This document shows, one piece after another, positions 1 through 8,869 of a stretch of 64,000 bases of DNA. The notes beneath the pieces were generated by a model, which searched no databases, had not been told where the DNA came from, and was given only the letters and a program-made list of their open reading frames with translations. The DNA is from Lewinellaceae bacterium (GTDB lineage Bacteria > Bacteroidota > Bacteroidia > Chitinophagales > Saprospiraceae), in NCBI GenBank assembly GCA_016708875.1, contig JADJFA010000006.1, positions 186,001 to 250,000 of the forward strand, written 5' to 3'. A program made the position numbers and the translations under genes. Position 1 is the first letter of the stretch. Every line of letters begins with the position of its first letter.

Positions 1-1
1 G

Positions 2-1291
2 GGCCTTTTTGGCTGCGAACAAACCAGCACTGACTACCAGCAAAAAGCAAATAACCCTGAATTCATGCATGCTGGAGTTCGCCGTATCACCGACATCATC
101 CGGCACGACATTTTTGCACCCACTGTTTCCTCCCGCATTTATGCTTATTCGGCGGTGGCGGCTTATGAAGCTCTGGTGCCAGGCTACCCTGCCTACCAAA
201 GCCTTGCTGGACAACTAAATGGCCTAACAGCTGGCCCACAACCAGAGGCTGGTAAAGAATACTGCTACCCTTTGGCAAGTTTTAATGCTCAACTTATTGT
301 GGGCAAACAATTGGTCTTTTCAGAAGGAGAGGTGGAAGACTTAAAAGAAAAGACCTTTGAAGACTTTCAAAAAATGAAAATGCCTAAAGCAGTGTACGAC
401 CGCTCTATGGCTTTTGGAGAGGCGGTGGCAAAACACATCCTGGCATGGTCAAAAAGCGACAATTACGCACAAACACGCAGCGCGCCAAAGTTCACCATTG
501 ACGTGGAAAGCCCCGCACGCTGGCGACCTACTCCTCCAGCTTATGGGGATGCATTGGAGCCATATTGGAACCAAATCCGCCCTTGGGTGATGGACTCTAT
601 AGCGCAATTTCAGGCAGATCCGCCAATGCCTTTCAGTACAGACAAAAACAGCGACTTTTACAAGCAGGCCCTAGAAGTGCGCGACATTGTGAACAACCGC
701 ACCCAAGAGCAAGAGGATATCGCTTGGTACTGGGACGATAACCCATTTGCCATGGAAGTAAGCGGCCATATCGCCTTTGCAAAGAAAAAAATAAGCCCGG
801 GTGGCCACTGGATGAATATCGTAGGTCACGCTTGCCGCAAAGCAAATGCGGACATAATCAGCTCCGCAGAGGCCTATGTAAAAGTTGCTTGCGCACTGGC
901 CGATGCCTTTATATGTTCCTGGGATATTAAGTACAAAACAAACCTAATCAGGCCAGAATCGTATATCAATCAATACATTGACCAAAGCTGGCAGCCATTG
1001 ATCCAAACCCCGCCATTCCCAGAACATACAAGCGGACATAGCACTATTTCGATGGCCGCCGCCGCAACGCTTACAGGACTTTTCGGCGATAATTTTGCTT
1101 TCACGGACAGTACCGAAATGGAATTCGGCATTGATCCACGTAGCTTTAATTCATTCTATCAGGCTTCAGAAGAAGTGGGCATGAGCCGCCTCTATGGTGG
1201 GATTCACTATCGTCGTGGCAATGAAGCGGGTCTGAAATGTGGAAAGGAAATTGGGCAGTTCGTTGTGACTGATTTGAAGACCCGTAAGTAA
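2..1291 (+). CDS. Vanadium-dependent haloperoxidase/PAP2-like lipoprotein (5' partial)
   Basis: The frame is open to the left edge, so the true start lies outside the window. The first residues in frame read GLFGCEQTSTD, which looks like the end of a lipoprotein signal with a lipobox Cys, so the protein is probably an exported lipoprotein. The family signature is clear: KYKTNLIRPES near base 930, PFPEHTSGHS near 1015-1045 and YGGIHYRRGNEAG near 1195-1230. These supply the Lys/Arg, Gly-His and Arg/His ligands of the vanadate or phosphate pocket shared by vanadium haloperoxidases and PAP2 acid phosphatases. Whether this member is a haloperoxidase or a phosphatase cannot be told from sequence. 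rsmE starts 2 bases after the stop, which suggests cotranscription. Confidence 0.85.
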   Translation, partial: GLFGCEQTSTDYQQKANNPEFMHAGVRRITDIIRHDIFAPTVSSRIYAYSAVAAYEALVPGYPAYQSLAGQLNGLTAGPQPEAGKEYCYPLASFNAQLIVGKQLVFSEGEVEDLKEKTFEDFQKMKMPKAVYDRSMAFGEAVAKHILAWSKSDNYAQTRSAPKFTIDVESPARWRPTPPAYGDALEPYWNQIRPWVMDSIAQFQADPPMPFSTDKNSDFYKQALEVRDIVNNRTQEQEDIAWYWDDNPFAMEVSGHIAFAKKKISPGGHWMNIVGHACRKANADIISSAEAYVKVACALADAFICSWDIKYKTNLIRPESYINQYIDQSWQPLIQTPPFPEHTSGHSTISMAAAATLTGLFGDNFAFTDSTEMEFGIDPRSFNSFYQASEEVGMSRLYGGIHYRRGNEAGLKCGKEIGQFVVTDLKTRK

Positions 1292-1293
1292 CA

Positions 1294-1998
1294 ATGAATC
1301 AACTGTTTTACACCCAAAAAATAGAAAACGGCTTTGCTGTTTTTGAAGAGGAAGAAGGTCGGCATTTGCTTACTGTGCTGCGCAAAAAAACGGGCGATCT
1401 TCTACAACTTACTGATGGAAAAGGCTTTTTTTACGAAGCCGAATTGGCTGATGCGGGCAAGCGACAGGTGCTTGCCCGCATCATTTCCAAAACCGCTGCA
1501 CCCATCCTGCGCCCGGCACGACTCCACATTGGCATAGCGCCAACGAAACAGATGGAACGCCTGGAATGGTTTTTGGAAAAAGCCACCGAAATCGGCGTAG
1601 ACGAAATTACCCTGCTCCTTTGCCAGCGCTCCGAACGCGACAGTATCCGGCTCGACCGTCTGGAAAAAATCCTTGTTTCGGCCATGAAGCAATCTTTGCG
1701 GGCCTGGCTGCCAAAATTGAACCCGCCCATTCGTTTTCAGGATTTTGCAAAAAAAACAAGCGAGGCGCAAAAACGCCTCGCATGGTGCTCTGAGGCACTT
1801 TTGCCCCATTTGAAAAACACGCTTTCTCCCCTTCAAGATGCTGTGATTGCCATTGGCCCGGAAGGCGACTTTTCTCCTGAAGAAGTCAAAATTGCACTCG
1901 CCAATGGCTTTCAAGGTGTTAGCCTCGGTCAAGCCCGTTTGCGCACGGAAACCGCAGGGCTGGTGGCTGTTGGGATATTTGAGATATTGGGAAATTGA
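1294..1998 (+). CDS. rsmE: 16S rRNA (uracil(1498)-N(3))-methyltransferase RsmE
   Basis: The 234-residue protein has the usual RsmE length and order: an N-terminal PUA-like domain, then a SPOUT methyltransferase domain with the trefoil-knot motifs IGPEGDFSPEE and LGQARLRTETA near the C-terminus. The family methylates N3 of U1498 in the 30S decoding centre with SAM. It follows the upstream lipoprotein gene by 2 bases. Its last codons and stop lie inside the left arm of a long perfect palindrome shared with the convergent SPFH gene. Confidence 0.95.
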   Translation: MNQLFYTQKIENGFAVFEEEEGRHLLTVLRKKTGDLLQLTDGKGFFYEAELADAGKRQVLARIISKTAAPILRPARLHIGIAPTKQMERLEWFLEKATEIGVDEITLLLCQRSERDSIRLDRLEKILVSAMKQSLRAWLPKLNPPIRFQDFAKKTSEAQKRLAWCSEALLPHLKNTLSPLQDAVIAIGPEGDFSPEEVKIALANGFQGVSLGQARLRTETAGLVAVGIFEILGN

Positions 1999-2048
1999 GA
2001 CCTCCGAGGTTTTCAAAACCTCGGAGGTCTCAATTTCCCAATATCTCA
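1980..2048. terminator. 69-bp perfect palindrome, bidirectional terminator between rsmE and the SPFH gene
   Basis: Arms of 34 bases (1980-2013 and 2015-2048) pair without mismatch around one central C. The core reads CCTCCGAGGTTTT-C-AAAACCTCGGAGG. The rsmE stop (1996-1998) and the stop of the minus-strand gene (2046-2048) both lie within it. A transcript from either strand folds into the same hairpin with a U-rich apex rather than a U-tail. The core is almost the same as that of the palindrome at 18865-18948. Confidence 0.8.
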
Positions 2049-2954
2049 TTGACCTATAAGTATCGGCGCTGTTTTGCCGCTGCCCATGATAACAACCTTG
2101 GCGTTGGAGGAAGTAGCCAATTCTCGTTGTGCCTTGATTTGCTCGTATTGAAGCAGTTTGTCGGTCAAGGTCGAAGTCAGGATACGCTGATAGTCTGAAA
2201 TACCCTGTGCTTCTACACGCTTACGGTCCGCTTCCTGGCGCTCTTTGTCGAGTACAAATTTCATTTTTTGCGCCTCTTGTTCGGCATTGATTTTTGATTC
2301 GATGGCGAGTTTTACGGATTCTGGAAGGGTAATATTCCGAATCAAAATGTCTTCCAAAACGATGCCTCGATCTGCGAAGTCCTTCTCGATGGTCTGCGTA
2401 ATTTTTTGTTGAAACTCCTCGCGTTTAGTGGAGTAAAGTGCCACCGCGTCGTAAAAAACCGCATTGTCGCGGATTTTAGTGCGCGCAAGTGGACGGATAA
2501 TTTTGTCGGTAATAACTTCCCGACCACCCGTGTTGCGCAAAATTTCAGGCGCTTTGTCTGGTACAATATGGTACAAAACGGAGAGATCAATAATCACCTC
2601 CAAACCATCGGCAGCTAGTACCCGAATGGCATCGTCGCCTGTCTTGGAGCCTTCGTCATGTACGGCTGACATCGTGTAGTTTTGGGTACGCACATCAAAT
2701 TTTTTGACCTCAACCAGCGGATTCACAAAGTTCAAGCCTTCCGTAAGCGTTCCCGATTGAATTTTGCCGAAAAGGGTTTTTACACCGACTTCACCGGGTT
2801 CAATTTGCACAAAGCAAGAACTGGAAAGGCCCAACAAGATGATTGCCAAGCCAATATAGCGAGCCGTTTTTCCGAAAGTAGCAAAATTAGGGTTGGCCTT
2901 AGCAAGGGATGCCCCAAGCACGATGGCAAAAATGCCGAGAAAAATAAAAAACAT
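2046..2954 (-). CDS. SPFH/prohibitin-family membrane protein
   Basis: The 302-residue protein has an N-terminal hydrophobic segment and a second one near residues 32-48 (YIGLAIILLGLSSSCFV), then an SPFH/band-7 domain beginning IEPGEVGVKTLFGKIQ. A long charged helical stretch (INAEQEAQKMKFVLDKERQEADRK region) follows near residues 220-250, as in prohibitins. Such proteins form large membrane-anchored rings or microdomains and often modulate FtsH-type proteases. Substrate and partners are unknown here. The DUF1648 gene lies upstream on the same strand with a 20-base gap, so an operon is likely. Confidence 0.85.
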   Translation of the reverse strand: MFFIFLGIFAIVLGASLAKANPNFATFGKTARYIGLAIILLGLSSSCFVQIEPGEVGVKTLFGKIQSGTLTEGLNFVNPLVEVKKFDVRTQNYTMSAVHDEGSKTGDDAIRVLAADGLEVIIDLSVLYHIVPDKAPEILRNTGGREVITDKIIRPLARTKIRDNAVFYDAVALYSTKREEFQQKITQTIEKDFADRGIVLEDILIRNITLPESVKLAIESKINAEQEAQKMKFVLDKERQEADRKRVEAQGISDYQRILTSTLTDKLLQYEQIKAQRELATSSNAKVVIMGSGKTAPILIGQ

Positions 2955-2974
2955 GGTTGTGATTGTTTGAATGG

Positions 2975-3409
2975 TTAAAAAAGTCCTTCAGCTTCACCGT
3001 TTACAATACCAATGGTACGCCAAACTAAAAATGCGAATAGCAGCATCACAAATGCCTTCATAGACCGGATGACCCTGGTTGCCATCGTATACTGAACTGC
3101 TGCGTTTTCAGGGGTGATTTTTACCAAATAATTGAAGTTTTCTGGTCGGCGGTTAATCAAGGTCATAATTACATACAACACAAACCCCACCAAGGGAAGC
3201 ACCCACAAGCTTGTTTTCGATCCGAAGCCATCGGGATTGCCGTTTATATTGTAGTGCGTTGGGATTTGCTCGGGCAACGGACCGTAATTTAACATGGCCA
3301 AACCCAATAACAGGAGCAAGCTAATAACAGCCAGTGCTTCTAAAGCATAGTCAAGAGGCCGCAATGGGATATGGATTTTGGGGCGTTCAGATTTTGACAA
3401 AGTTGCCAT
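2975..3409 (-). CDS. DUF1648 domain membrane protein
   Basis: The motif LPEQIPTHYNINGNPDGFGSK is the DUF1648 signature. It sits between a first hydrophobic helix (LAVISLLLLLGLAML) and a second (WVLPLVGFVLYVIMTLI), with a third near the C-terminus. An in-frame TTG at 3457 would add 16 residues, but the ATG at 3409 is preferred because the extension is not hydrophobic or conserved-looking. DUF1648 occurs in SdpI-like immunity proteins and other small membrane proteins. No specific function is claimed. It is followed by the SPFH gene. Confidence 0.75.
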   Translation of the reverse strand: MATLSKSERPKIHIPLRPLDYALEALAVISLLLLLGLAMLNYGPLPEQIPTHYNINGNPDGFGSKTSLWVLPLVGFVLYVIMTLINRRPENFNYLVKITPENAAVQYTMATRVIRSMKAFVMLLFAFLVWRTIGIVNGEAEGLF

Positions 3410-3535
3410 TCGTACGGAAGATGATTTGGTTAAAATTGCTGGCTCAAATGTGTGCAATTAGCAGGACGCACAGCGCTTTATTTTCGAGCAATCTCCGGTA
3501 GAACTCGGCGAGACAAGGCAAAAGAGGTAGTAGTT

Positions 3536-4305
3536 TTACTCAAAGACAATCTCCACCACATCCTCCACTTTCAGTCCGAAAAGTGTGGCTGCACGCCCCA
3601 TATTCACCGCAATTTCAAGAAACCCAGCTGTGTTGAAAAGACAAAGTTGTTCACCCACTGCCACATCGCAGTAATTGCCTGAAAGTTGGGTAATTGGGTC
3701 ATTCCGTTTGAAAAACAGTGAAAAAGGCCGCTCATGTGCAGCCGCTTCAAATATTTCCCGACGAATATTGACCACCACATTTTCAAAATTGTCCACATGA
3801 ATCACCGTACCCCTTATTTGTGTAGGGGTGATGACGGGTTGGATGCTTATTCGTTCGAGCAGGGGTGCCGCGTGTTCGCCCAATTCCTCAAAGGACTTGC
3901 CCCCGGCCAAATATTCCACAGCCCTAGAAAAAATATTTTTCACCGCAAAATGCTCTGCGGGGTCGGCAAAAAGGTTGCGCAAGTCAGCGGGTTCGAGCTT
4001 GCTGAAAAGCAGGGAAAGCAAACCATTATCGGGTGCAAGGAAAAATGCCCCTCGTGTCGCGCAACCACAAAGCGAAAATCTTGCTGATAAACGCAGTTGA
4101 CGCCAATCAAATGGATGGTGCCTTCGGGGAACTCACGCCAAACGTTGGCCACTACAAAAGCCCCCCGTACAATGTCGAAAGGAGTGATGTCGTGTGAAAT
4201 GTCTACCAGTTGGAGCGAAGGCACACGTCGAAGTAAAGCCCCTTTGAGCGCTCCAACATAAAAATCCTGTGTGCCAAAATCGGTGGTAAGGGTAATGAAT
4301 TGCAT
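3536..4305 (-). pseudogene. S-adenosyl-L-methionine hydroxide adenosyltransferase (DUF62 family), frameshifted
   Basis: Two overlapping minus-strand frames make one protein of about 256 residues. The N-terminal part starts MQFITLTTDFGTQDFYVGALKG with the family Asp pair, and the C-terminal part holds the PDNG motif followed by LLSLLF. The frame changes at the A5 run 4041-4045 (T5 on the coding strand). One more T would restore GHFFLAPDNG, the expected family sequence. Enzymes of this family split SAM to adenosine and methionine using water or hydroxide. Because one missing homopolymer base explains the break, a sequencing error is at least as likely as a true pseudogene. The 4309-5909 gene ends 4 bases upstream. 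Confidence 0.85.
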
Positions 4306-4308
4306 GGG

Positions 4309-5909
4309 TTATCGTTTTCGATGGAAAAGTCCCAATCTATAAGTCTTGTGGTTTCTGGTTTCAGCCAGGAAGTAGATTTTAGAATCTACTGCGTTTCGGT
4401 GGCTTATGGTAGAAAGAAGTAAGTTTTTGTTCTTGTCCGGCTGAGGAAAAACGTAGGATTCGCCCTCTCTAAGGCCAGACCAGAAGAACGCGTTAATCTT
4501 ATTATCGCCCTGAATTTCGTCGTTGAACAGAAATAGGCTTCCATTATCAAAGCCAAGCGCCCCGATGGAACCTGCGAAGAGCCAATCTGATTGCCATTTT
4601 ACCGATTGTGATTTCTTTATCCTAATGCCGTCCAAGGCCTGAAATGAAGAATCAATATTCAATACCATCGAATGATATATGCCGTAGCTGTCGCTATATG
4701 ATCCGGCTATAATCAATCTGCCATTTTTTTCCAGATGAACGCCGGACAGGTCGAATGCTTCGAGATAGGGTTTCTTTTCATCTTCTCTTTTTACCGAAAC
4801 TTTTTTTAGGAATGCTGGTGAGAATGGCAATGGCCCACGTTTTTCTACGGTTTGCCCAAAGGGATTCAACACAAAATCTACACAGCCATAGAAATGCTTA
4901 TTACTACCGTCAGAGTATAGCCCAGCACAATGTATCTGACCATCTTGATCCTCGAACAACGTAGCATCAATCAGTTTGGATTTGCCCATGTCGAGGCGGT
5001 AAACATTAGCATTGTCGCTGTCGCTGCTCAGCTCGAGTAATATCGTGCTGTAGGGTGCATGTTCGCGTTTTGTCTTAGTGCCGTCTATGGCGACAAAGCC
5101 ATAACTTCCCAAACTGCTTTCGATTTCTCCCTCATACACCTTTGCCAGGCAGTAAAGTTTGCCTGTTGCACTAAGTTGAAAATCCTTCACCTCAAAATTG
5201 TTCGGCACAAAAGGGATTGAGAATTCCTTTGCCCACATTGGTCGCATTTTTCGGTCGAACACCTTGACGTTGAACCGGTTGGTGAAATGTGCTTGTGGAA
5301 AGGAGTAGAACATGATTTTTGAACTCATTCGGTCGCCTATCATGCCGAGTTGAAGATACTCTCGCATTTGGTCAGGGCCAAAACGCGCCTCAACCGTGTC
5401 TTTGAATCTGAAAATCTCAATGGGTGTGCCCGAAAGTTTTCGCTTGAAAATATCCATTTCCTGCGCCTTTACAACAATCATGTTATCTTCACTGGTGTAG
5501 TTCGAAAAAGCAAACCACGTCTTGTTATTCGCGTGATATGGGAAATACCAACGGTCGTAGTGTCCTTCTGTTTGGCCGTCTTTGAGAAGCTTGTCTTTAT
5601 GAAGCGGGCTCCAACCGTCTAGGGTAAAGCTGAAATTGCGACTTAGGGTGGTATCGTAGTGTTCAAATATGGGGGGCTCTTTTTGCCACTCGATCCATGT
5701 ATGTTATCGCCTATCAAATAACTTTCTTCGATTTCCTGACGAAATAGCAATATCCCGCTGGTGTCTGCATAAAGAATCCTGCCTGCCACAATATCCTGGT
5801 CTGATTCCATTGGCTTGCTCCATTGGATTTCAAACGGATTTTGGCCGTGAATCTGCCAACAAAACGCGATTCCGAACAACAATGCGACATGTTTTTTTGA
5901 GTTTTTCAT
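4309..5909 (-). pseudogene. Exported protein of unknown function, frameshifted
   Basis: The N-terminal frame (5909 down to about 5700) begins with a signal peptide, MKNSKKHVALLFGIAFCWQIHG then Q. The remaining part, about 460 residues, continues in another frame: the stretch IEWQKEPPIFEHYD at about 5690-5650 runs without stops into the 390-residue segment ending at 4309. One missing base near 5699-5703 joins the two. The C-terminal part has repeated short beta-like units (GKLYCLAKVY, GRLIIAGSYSDSYG, GSLFLFND) that would fit a beta-propeller. No family was recognised and no sorting domain is evident. Confidence 0.65.
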
Positions 5910-5989
5910 TGAAATGAGAAATGTCTTTTTTTCAAAAGTGAAACTCTACTATTCATTTTTCTGTTTAAAAAATTCCGTCCAAAAAACCC

Positions 5990-5997
5990 TAGTTTTG
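5990..5997 (+). promoter_or_regulatory. Candidate -7 box TAGTTTTG upstream of phoH
   Basis: TAGTTTTG fits the Bacteroidota -7 consensus TAnnTTTG. No clear TTTG -33 box was seen at the usual spacing. It lies in the 211-base space 5910-6120 between divergent genes, which otherwise shows only AT-rich sequence. Transcription from here would leave a leader of about 115 bases before the chosen phoH start. Confidence 0.4.
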
Positions 5998-6120
5998 TGG
6001 GCGAAAGCAAATTATCTCTTTTATCAATTGCATGGAGGCGCGTCACAGTAAAACCATTGAAAATCAAAGCATTTGTGCCGTCCTACCTCCCGCTGCTGCA
6101 AAAACACTGAGGATAACAAT

Positions 6121-7227
6121 TTGAGCGAAATCATTCTTACCATCGAGGGCATTGACCCTCTCGAACTCTTCGGCGAAAACAACGCAAAGTTAAATCTTTT
6201 GCGCAAAGCCTATCCAGATGCTACCATCACTTCGCGTGGCAACAGCTTGAAAATCACAGGCGAAAAGAAAGACGCACAAGCGGCCAAGGCCAAATTCGAG
6301 ATGATGGCCCGATATCTCCGTGAGCATCACGAACTTCCGGTACAAACAGTGGAAGACCTACTCGGCGGCGAAAACCCCTTTGAGGTACGCATTCCCGTCT
6401 CTGGCGACGGCGCCGGAAGTAATGTCATCCTCTATGGGCGCGAAGGACGACCAATCAAGGCCAAAACCCGCAACCAAAAGCTGATGATTGAGGTGTGCGA
6501 CACCAACGACATCCTCTTCGCGCTCGGTCCTGCGGGTACAGGCAAAACCTACACGGCCGTAGCACTCGCCGTGCGTGCGCTGAAAAACAAACTTGTCAAA
6601 AAAATTGTGCTCACCCGCCCCGCTGTGGAAGCTGGCGAAAACCTCGGCTTCCTGCCTGGCGACCTAAAAGACAAGGTGGATCCCTACCTGCGTCCGCTCT
6701 ACGATGCCCTCGACGATATGTTGCCTATGGACAAGCTCAATTTTTTCATGGAAAACCGTGTCATCGAAATCGCGCCGCTCGCTTTCATGCGCGGGCGCAC
6801 ACTCGACAACGCCTTCATCATTCTCGATGAGGCGCAGAACGCAACGCCCCTGCAAATCAAGATGTTCCTAACGCGCCTCGGCCCATCGGCAAAGTGTATC
6901 ATCACCGGTGATATGACGCAGATTGACTTGCCGCACCACCAAAAAAGTGGACTCCGCCAAGCAGTCGAAATCCTGGACGGGGTAGATGGCATCGCAAGCG
7001 TGCACCTCAATACTGAAGACGTGGTGCGTCACCGACTGGTGAAAGAAATCATTAAAGCCTACGATAAGGTGGATGCTGAAGAACGTGCAAAACGAGAACG
7101 CAGAAAAGCCGAACAAGAGTCTGAAAGAGAAGGAACTGACCCAAAACATTCGAAATCCCGGCAGCCACGGGGGCTGAAAGCTAAGGAATCTTTTCAAGGC
7201 CTAAGCCAGGCTTTTGGCTCAATATGA
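6121..7227 (+). CDS. PhoH family protein (PhoH-like ATPase)
   Basis: The start is taken as the TTG at 6121 because family members begin with a short residue run before EGIDPLELFGENN. An upstream TTG/ATG frame from 6073 would add 16 unlikely residues rich in Cys. The protein of 368 residues has the P-loop GPAGTGKT (about 136-143) and Walker B FIILDEAQN (about 232-240), typical of cytoplasmic PhoH ATPases that act in RNA metabolism. The C-terminal 40 residues are charged. The last 47 bases overlap the end of the convergent epimerase gene. Confidence 0.9.
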   Translation: MSEIILTIEGIDPLELFGENNAKLNLLRKAYPDATITSRGNSLKITGEKKDAQAAKAKFEMMARYLREHHELPVQTVEDLLGGENPFEVRIPVSGDGAGSNVILYGREGRPIKAKTRNQKLMIEVCDTNDILFALGPAGTGKTYTAVALAVRALKNKLVKKIVLTRPAVEAGENLGFLPGDLKDKVDPYLRPLYDALDDMLPMDKLNFFMENRVIEIAPLAFMRGRTLDNAFIILDEAQNATPLQIKMFLTRLGPSAKCIITGDMTQIDLPHHQKSGLRQAVEILDGVDGIASVHLNTEDVVRHRLVKEIIKAYDKVDAEERAKRERRKAEQESEREGTDPKHSKSRQPRGLKAKESFQGLSQAFGSI

Positions 7228-8223
7228 TTTTCCCGTTCACTAAAACAGGCATCTCAAATGGGTTGTTTCGAATGAGCCAGCAGCCATCTATATCGGCATA
7301 ATCGCATAGCGGGGCAAGCAATGCGGCCGCCGAAATGCCGCAGGATGTTTCCGTCATGCAACCTACCATGACTTTTAAATCTTTTGCACGGGCAGCTTCA
7401 AGTGCACGAAATCCTTCGGAGATTCCCGTGCATTTCATGAGTTTGATGTTCACACCATGGAAGCAATCGGCCACCTGATCGAGATCGGTAAGTCGTTGAA
7501 AACTTTCGTCGGCAATGATGGGCAAAGGCGAGCGAGCGCTTAGCCAAGCTGCCGCATCAAGGTCGTCTTTGGGAAAAGGTTGCTCGATTATTTGCACGTT
7601 TTGCTCAGCCAGCCAATGCACAAGATCAAGGGCTTCTTCCCGGTTTTTCCAGCCCTGGTTCGCATCGGCGTAGATGGGTTTGCTGGAAATTTCGCGGATG
7701 GTGCGGATGATTTGGCGGTCGTCTTCAGCGCCTAGTTTGATTTTAATGATTTGGAAATCAGCGGCTTCCAGCATTTTTTGTTGCAAAATTGCCGGTTCGT
7801 CCATGCCCAATGTGAAGCTTGTGGGCGGCATTTTATCCGGCTCAATACCGAACAATTGCCAGAGTGGGCGGCCTTCCATTTTGCCCCAAAGATCGTGCAG
7901 CGCAATGTCTACAGAAGCTTTGGCTGCGTGGTTGCCGGGGGCGAGGGCGTCTATTTCGGATAGTATAGTTTGTATCGAACTTTCCGTCCCGAGGCCTCGG
8001 GATAAACTTTCGGAAAGTTGCAGCACACAGATGCCCGTTTCAAAAAAGCCGCTGCCGTATCATGATTTTCGCCATAATAGGGAGGCATTGCAGCTTCGCC
8101 GTAGCCTGTAAAACCCTCGAAATGAATTTCCGTCAGCATTGCATTGGTATGCGTACGCGACCCTGTGGCCAAACGAAAGGGGTGGCGGAGTTCAAGCAAT
8201 ATTGGACGGAATAAAAGTTTCAT
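7181..8223 (-). pseudogene. Dipeptide epimerase (L-Ala-D/L-Glu epimerase-like, enolase superfamily), frameshifted
   Basis: The N-terminal frame starts at the ATG ending at 8223 (MKLLFRPILLELRHPF) and includes TGYGEAAMPPYYGE. The C-terminal frame carries APGNHAAKASVDIALHDL, IIKIKLGAEDDR, ADANQGW and IADESF, which are the enolase-superfamily barrel and its acidic metal ligands. The frame changes at the A6 run 8042-8047 (coding strand T6); one extra T joins the frames. Just downstream the gene contains the 48-bp nested palindromic element 7973-8020, translated as LQLSESLSRGLGTESS. Family members racemise muropeptide-derived L-Ala-D-Glu. The break may be a sequencing error; a programmed shift is less likely (see findings). 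Confidence 0.8.
7973..8020. repeat. Nested palindromic element, copy 1 (inside the epimerase gene)
   Basis: An outer stem AACTTTCCG/CGGAAAGTT encloses the inner perfect palindrome TCCCGAGGCCTCGGGA. The reverse complement of 12556-12603 matches it at about 44 of 48 positions, with paired changes in the outer stem (TTTCC to TTCCC opposite GGAAA to GGGAA). It is read in frame by the epimerase gene. Confidence 0.85.
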
Positions 8224-8242
8224 TCTGCGTTTTTTGGGCAAA

Positions 8243-8275
8243 TTTGAACCAGCAAATTCATTTGTCCTAATTTTG
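8243..8275 (+). promoter_or_regulatory. Bacteroidota-type promoter of the biotinyl carrier gene
   Basis: TTTG at 8243-8246 and TAATTTTG at 8268-8275 are 21 bases apart, close to the -33/-7 arrangement of Bacteroidota primary sigma promoters. The start codon lies at 8283, so the leader would be only a few bases long. Confidence 0.6.
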
Positions 8276-8282
8276 CCCTGAA

Positions 8283-8777
8283 ATGGAAAAAAAAGAACCC
8301 TTCAACATTACGGTAAACGATGGCCAGCACGAGTTTGCGGTGCAACCCGACGAGGCCAAAAACCTCGACATTGTGCCTGACGGCGAAGGCGCTTTCCAAA
8401 TCCTGCACGAGGGCCGTTCTTTTCACGCCGAACTTTTGGAGCTGAATTATGCGTCAAGGCATTTTGTGTTCAAGATAAACGGCGTAAAATACAAGCTCCA
8501 TATTGCGGATCATTACGAACGGCTCGTGCAAAAACTCGGGCTAAATGCGGGAAGCAGTCAGAAGCAAAATACCCTGAAAGCCCCCATGCCTGGCCTGGTA
8601 CTCAGTATAATGGTCGAGCAGGGGCAAGTTGTCAGTAAAGGCGACCCGCTACTAATACTTGAAGCCATGAAAATGGAAAACGTGATAAAAGCAGCCAATG
8701 ACGGAACGATAAAATCCGTGGCCGTGCAAAAAGGCGCGGCGGTGGAAAAAGGACATCTGCTTATCGAGATGGAATGA
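8283..8777 (+). CDS. Biotin/lipoyl carrier domain protein (acyl-CoA carboxylase BCCP-type subunit)
   Basis: The 164-residue protein ends in a biotinyl domain with the attachment motif LEAMKMENV (about residues 124-132) flanked by the hammerhead beta strands KAPMPGLVLSIMV and GAAVEKGHLLIEME. The N-terminal half is a BT-MCC-like beta domain that often precedes the carrier in biotin-dependent acyl-CoA carboxylases. No carboxylase or carboxyltransferase gene lies next to it, so the partner is encoded elsewhere. It is cytoplasmic. Confidence 0.85.
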   Translation: MEKKEPFNITVNDGQHEFAVQPDEAKNLDIVPDGEGAFQILHEGRSFHAELLELNYASRHFVFKINGVKYKLHIADHYERLVQKLGLNAGSSQKQNTLKAPMPGLVLSIMVEQGQVVSKGDPLLILEAMKMENVIKAANDGTIKSVAVQKGAAVEKGHLLIEME

Positions 8778-8869
8778 TGCAGATATCAACCACTGGTGAA
8801 TAGCCAGTGAAAAACACAACCATTTTGCATAACAATCTGGTTGCAACACTTAGTACAGCAATAATTTTG

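Noticed and set aside
9..218. Short plus-strand frame at the left edge
   Set aside because: It is out of frame with the haloperoxidase-like gene, whose lipobox and motifs continue across the region.
1402..2049. 215-codon open frame on the minus strand opposite rsmE
   Set aside because: It is a shadow of rsmE and crosses the palindrome.
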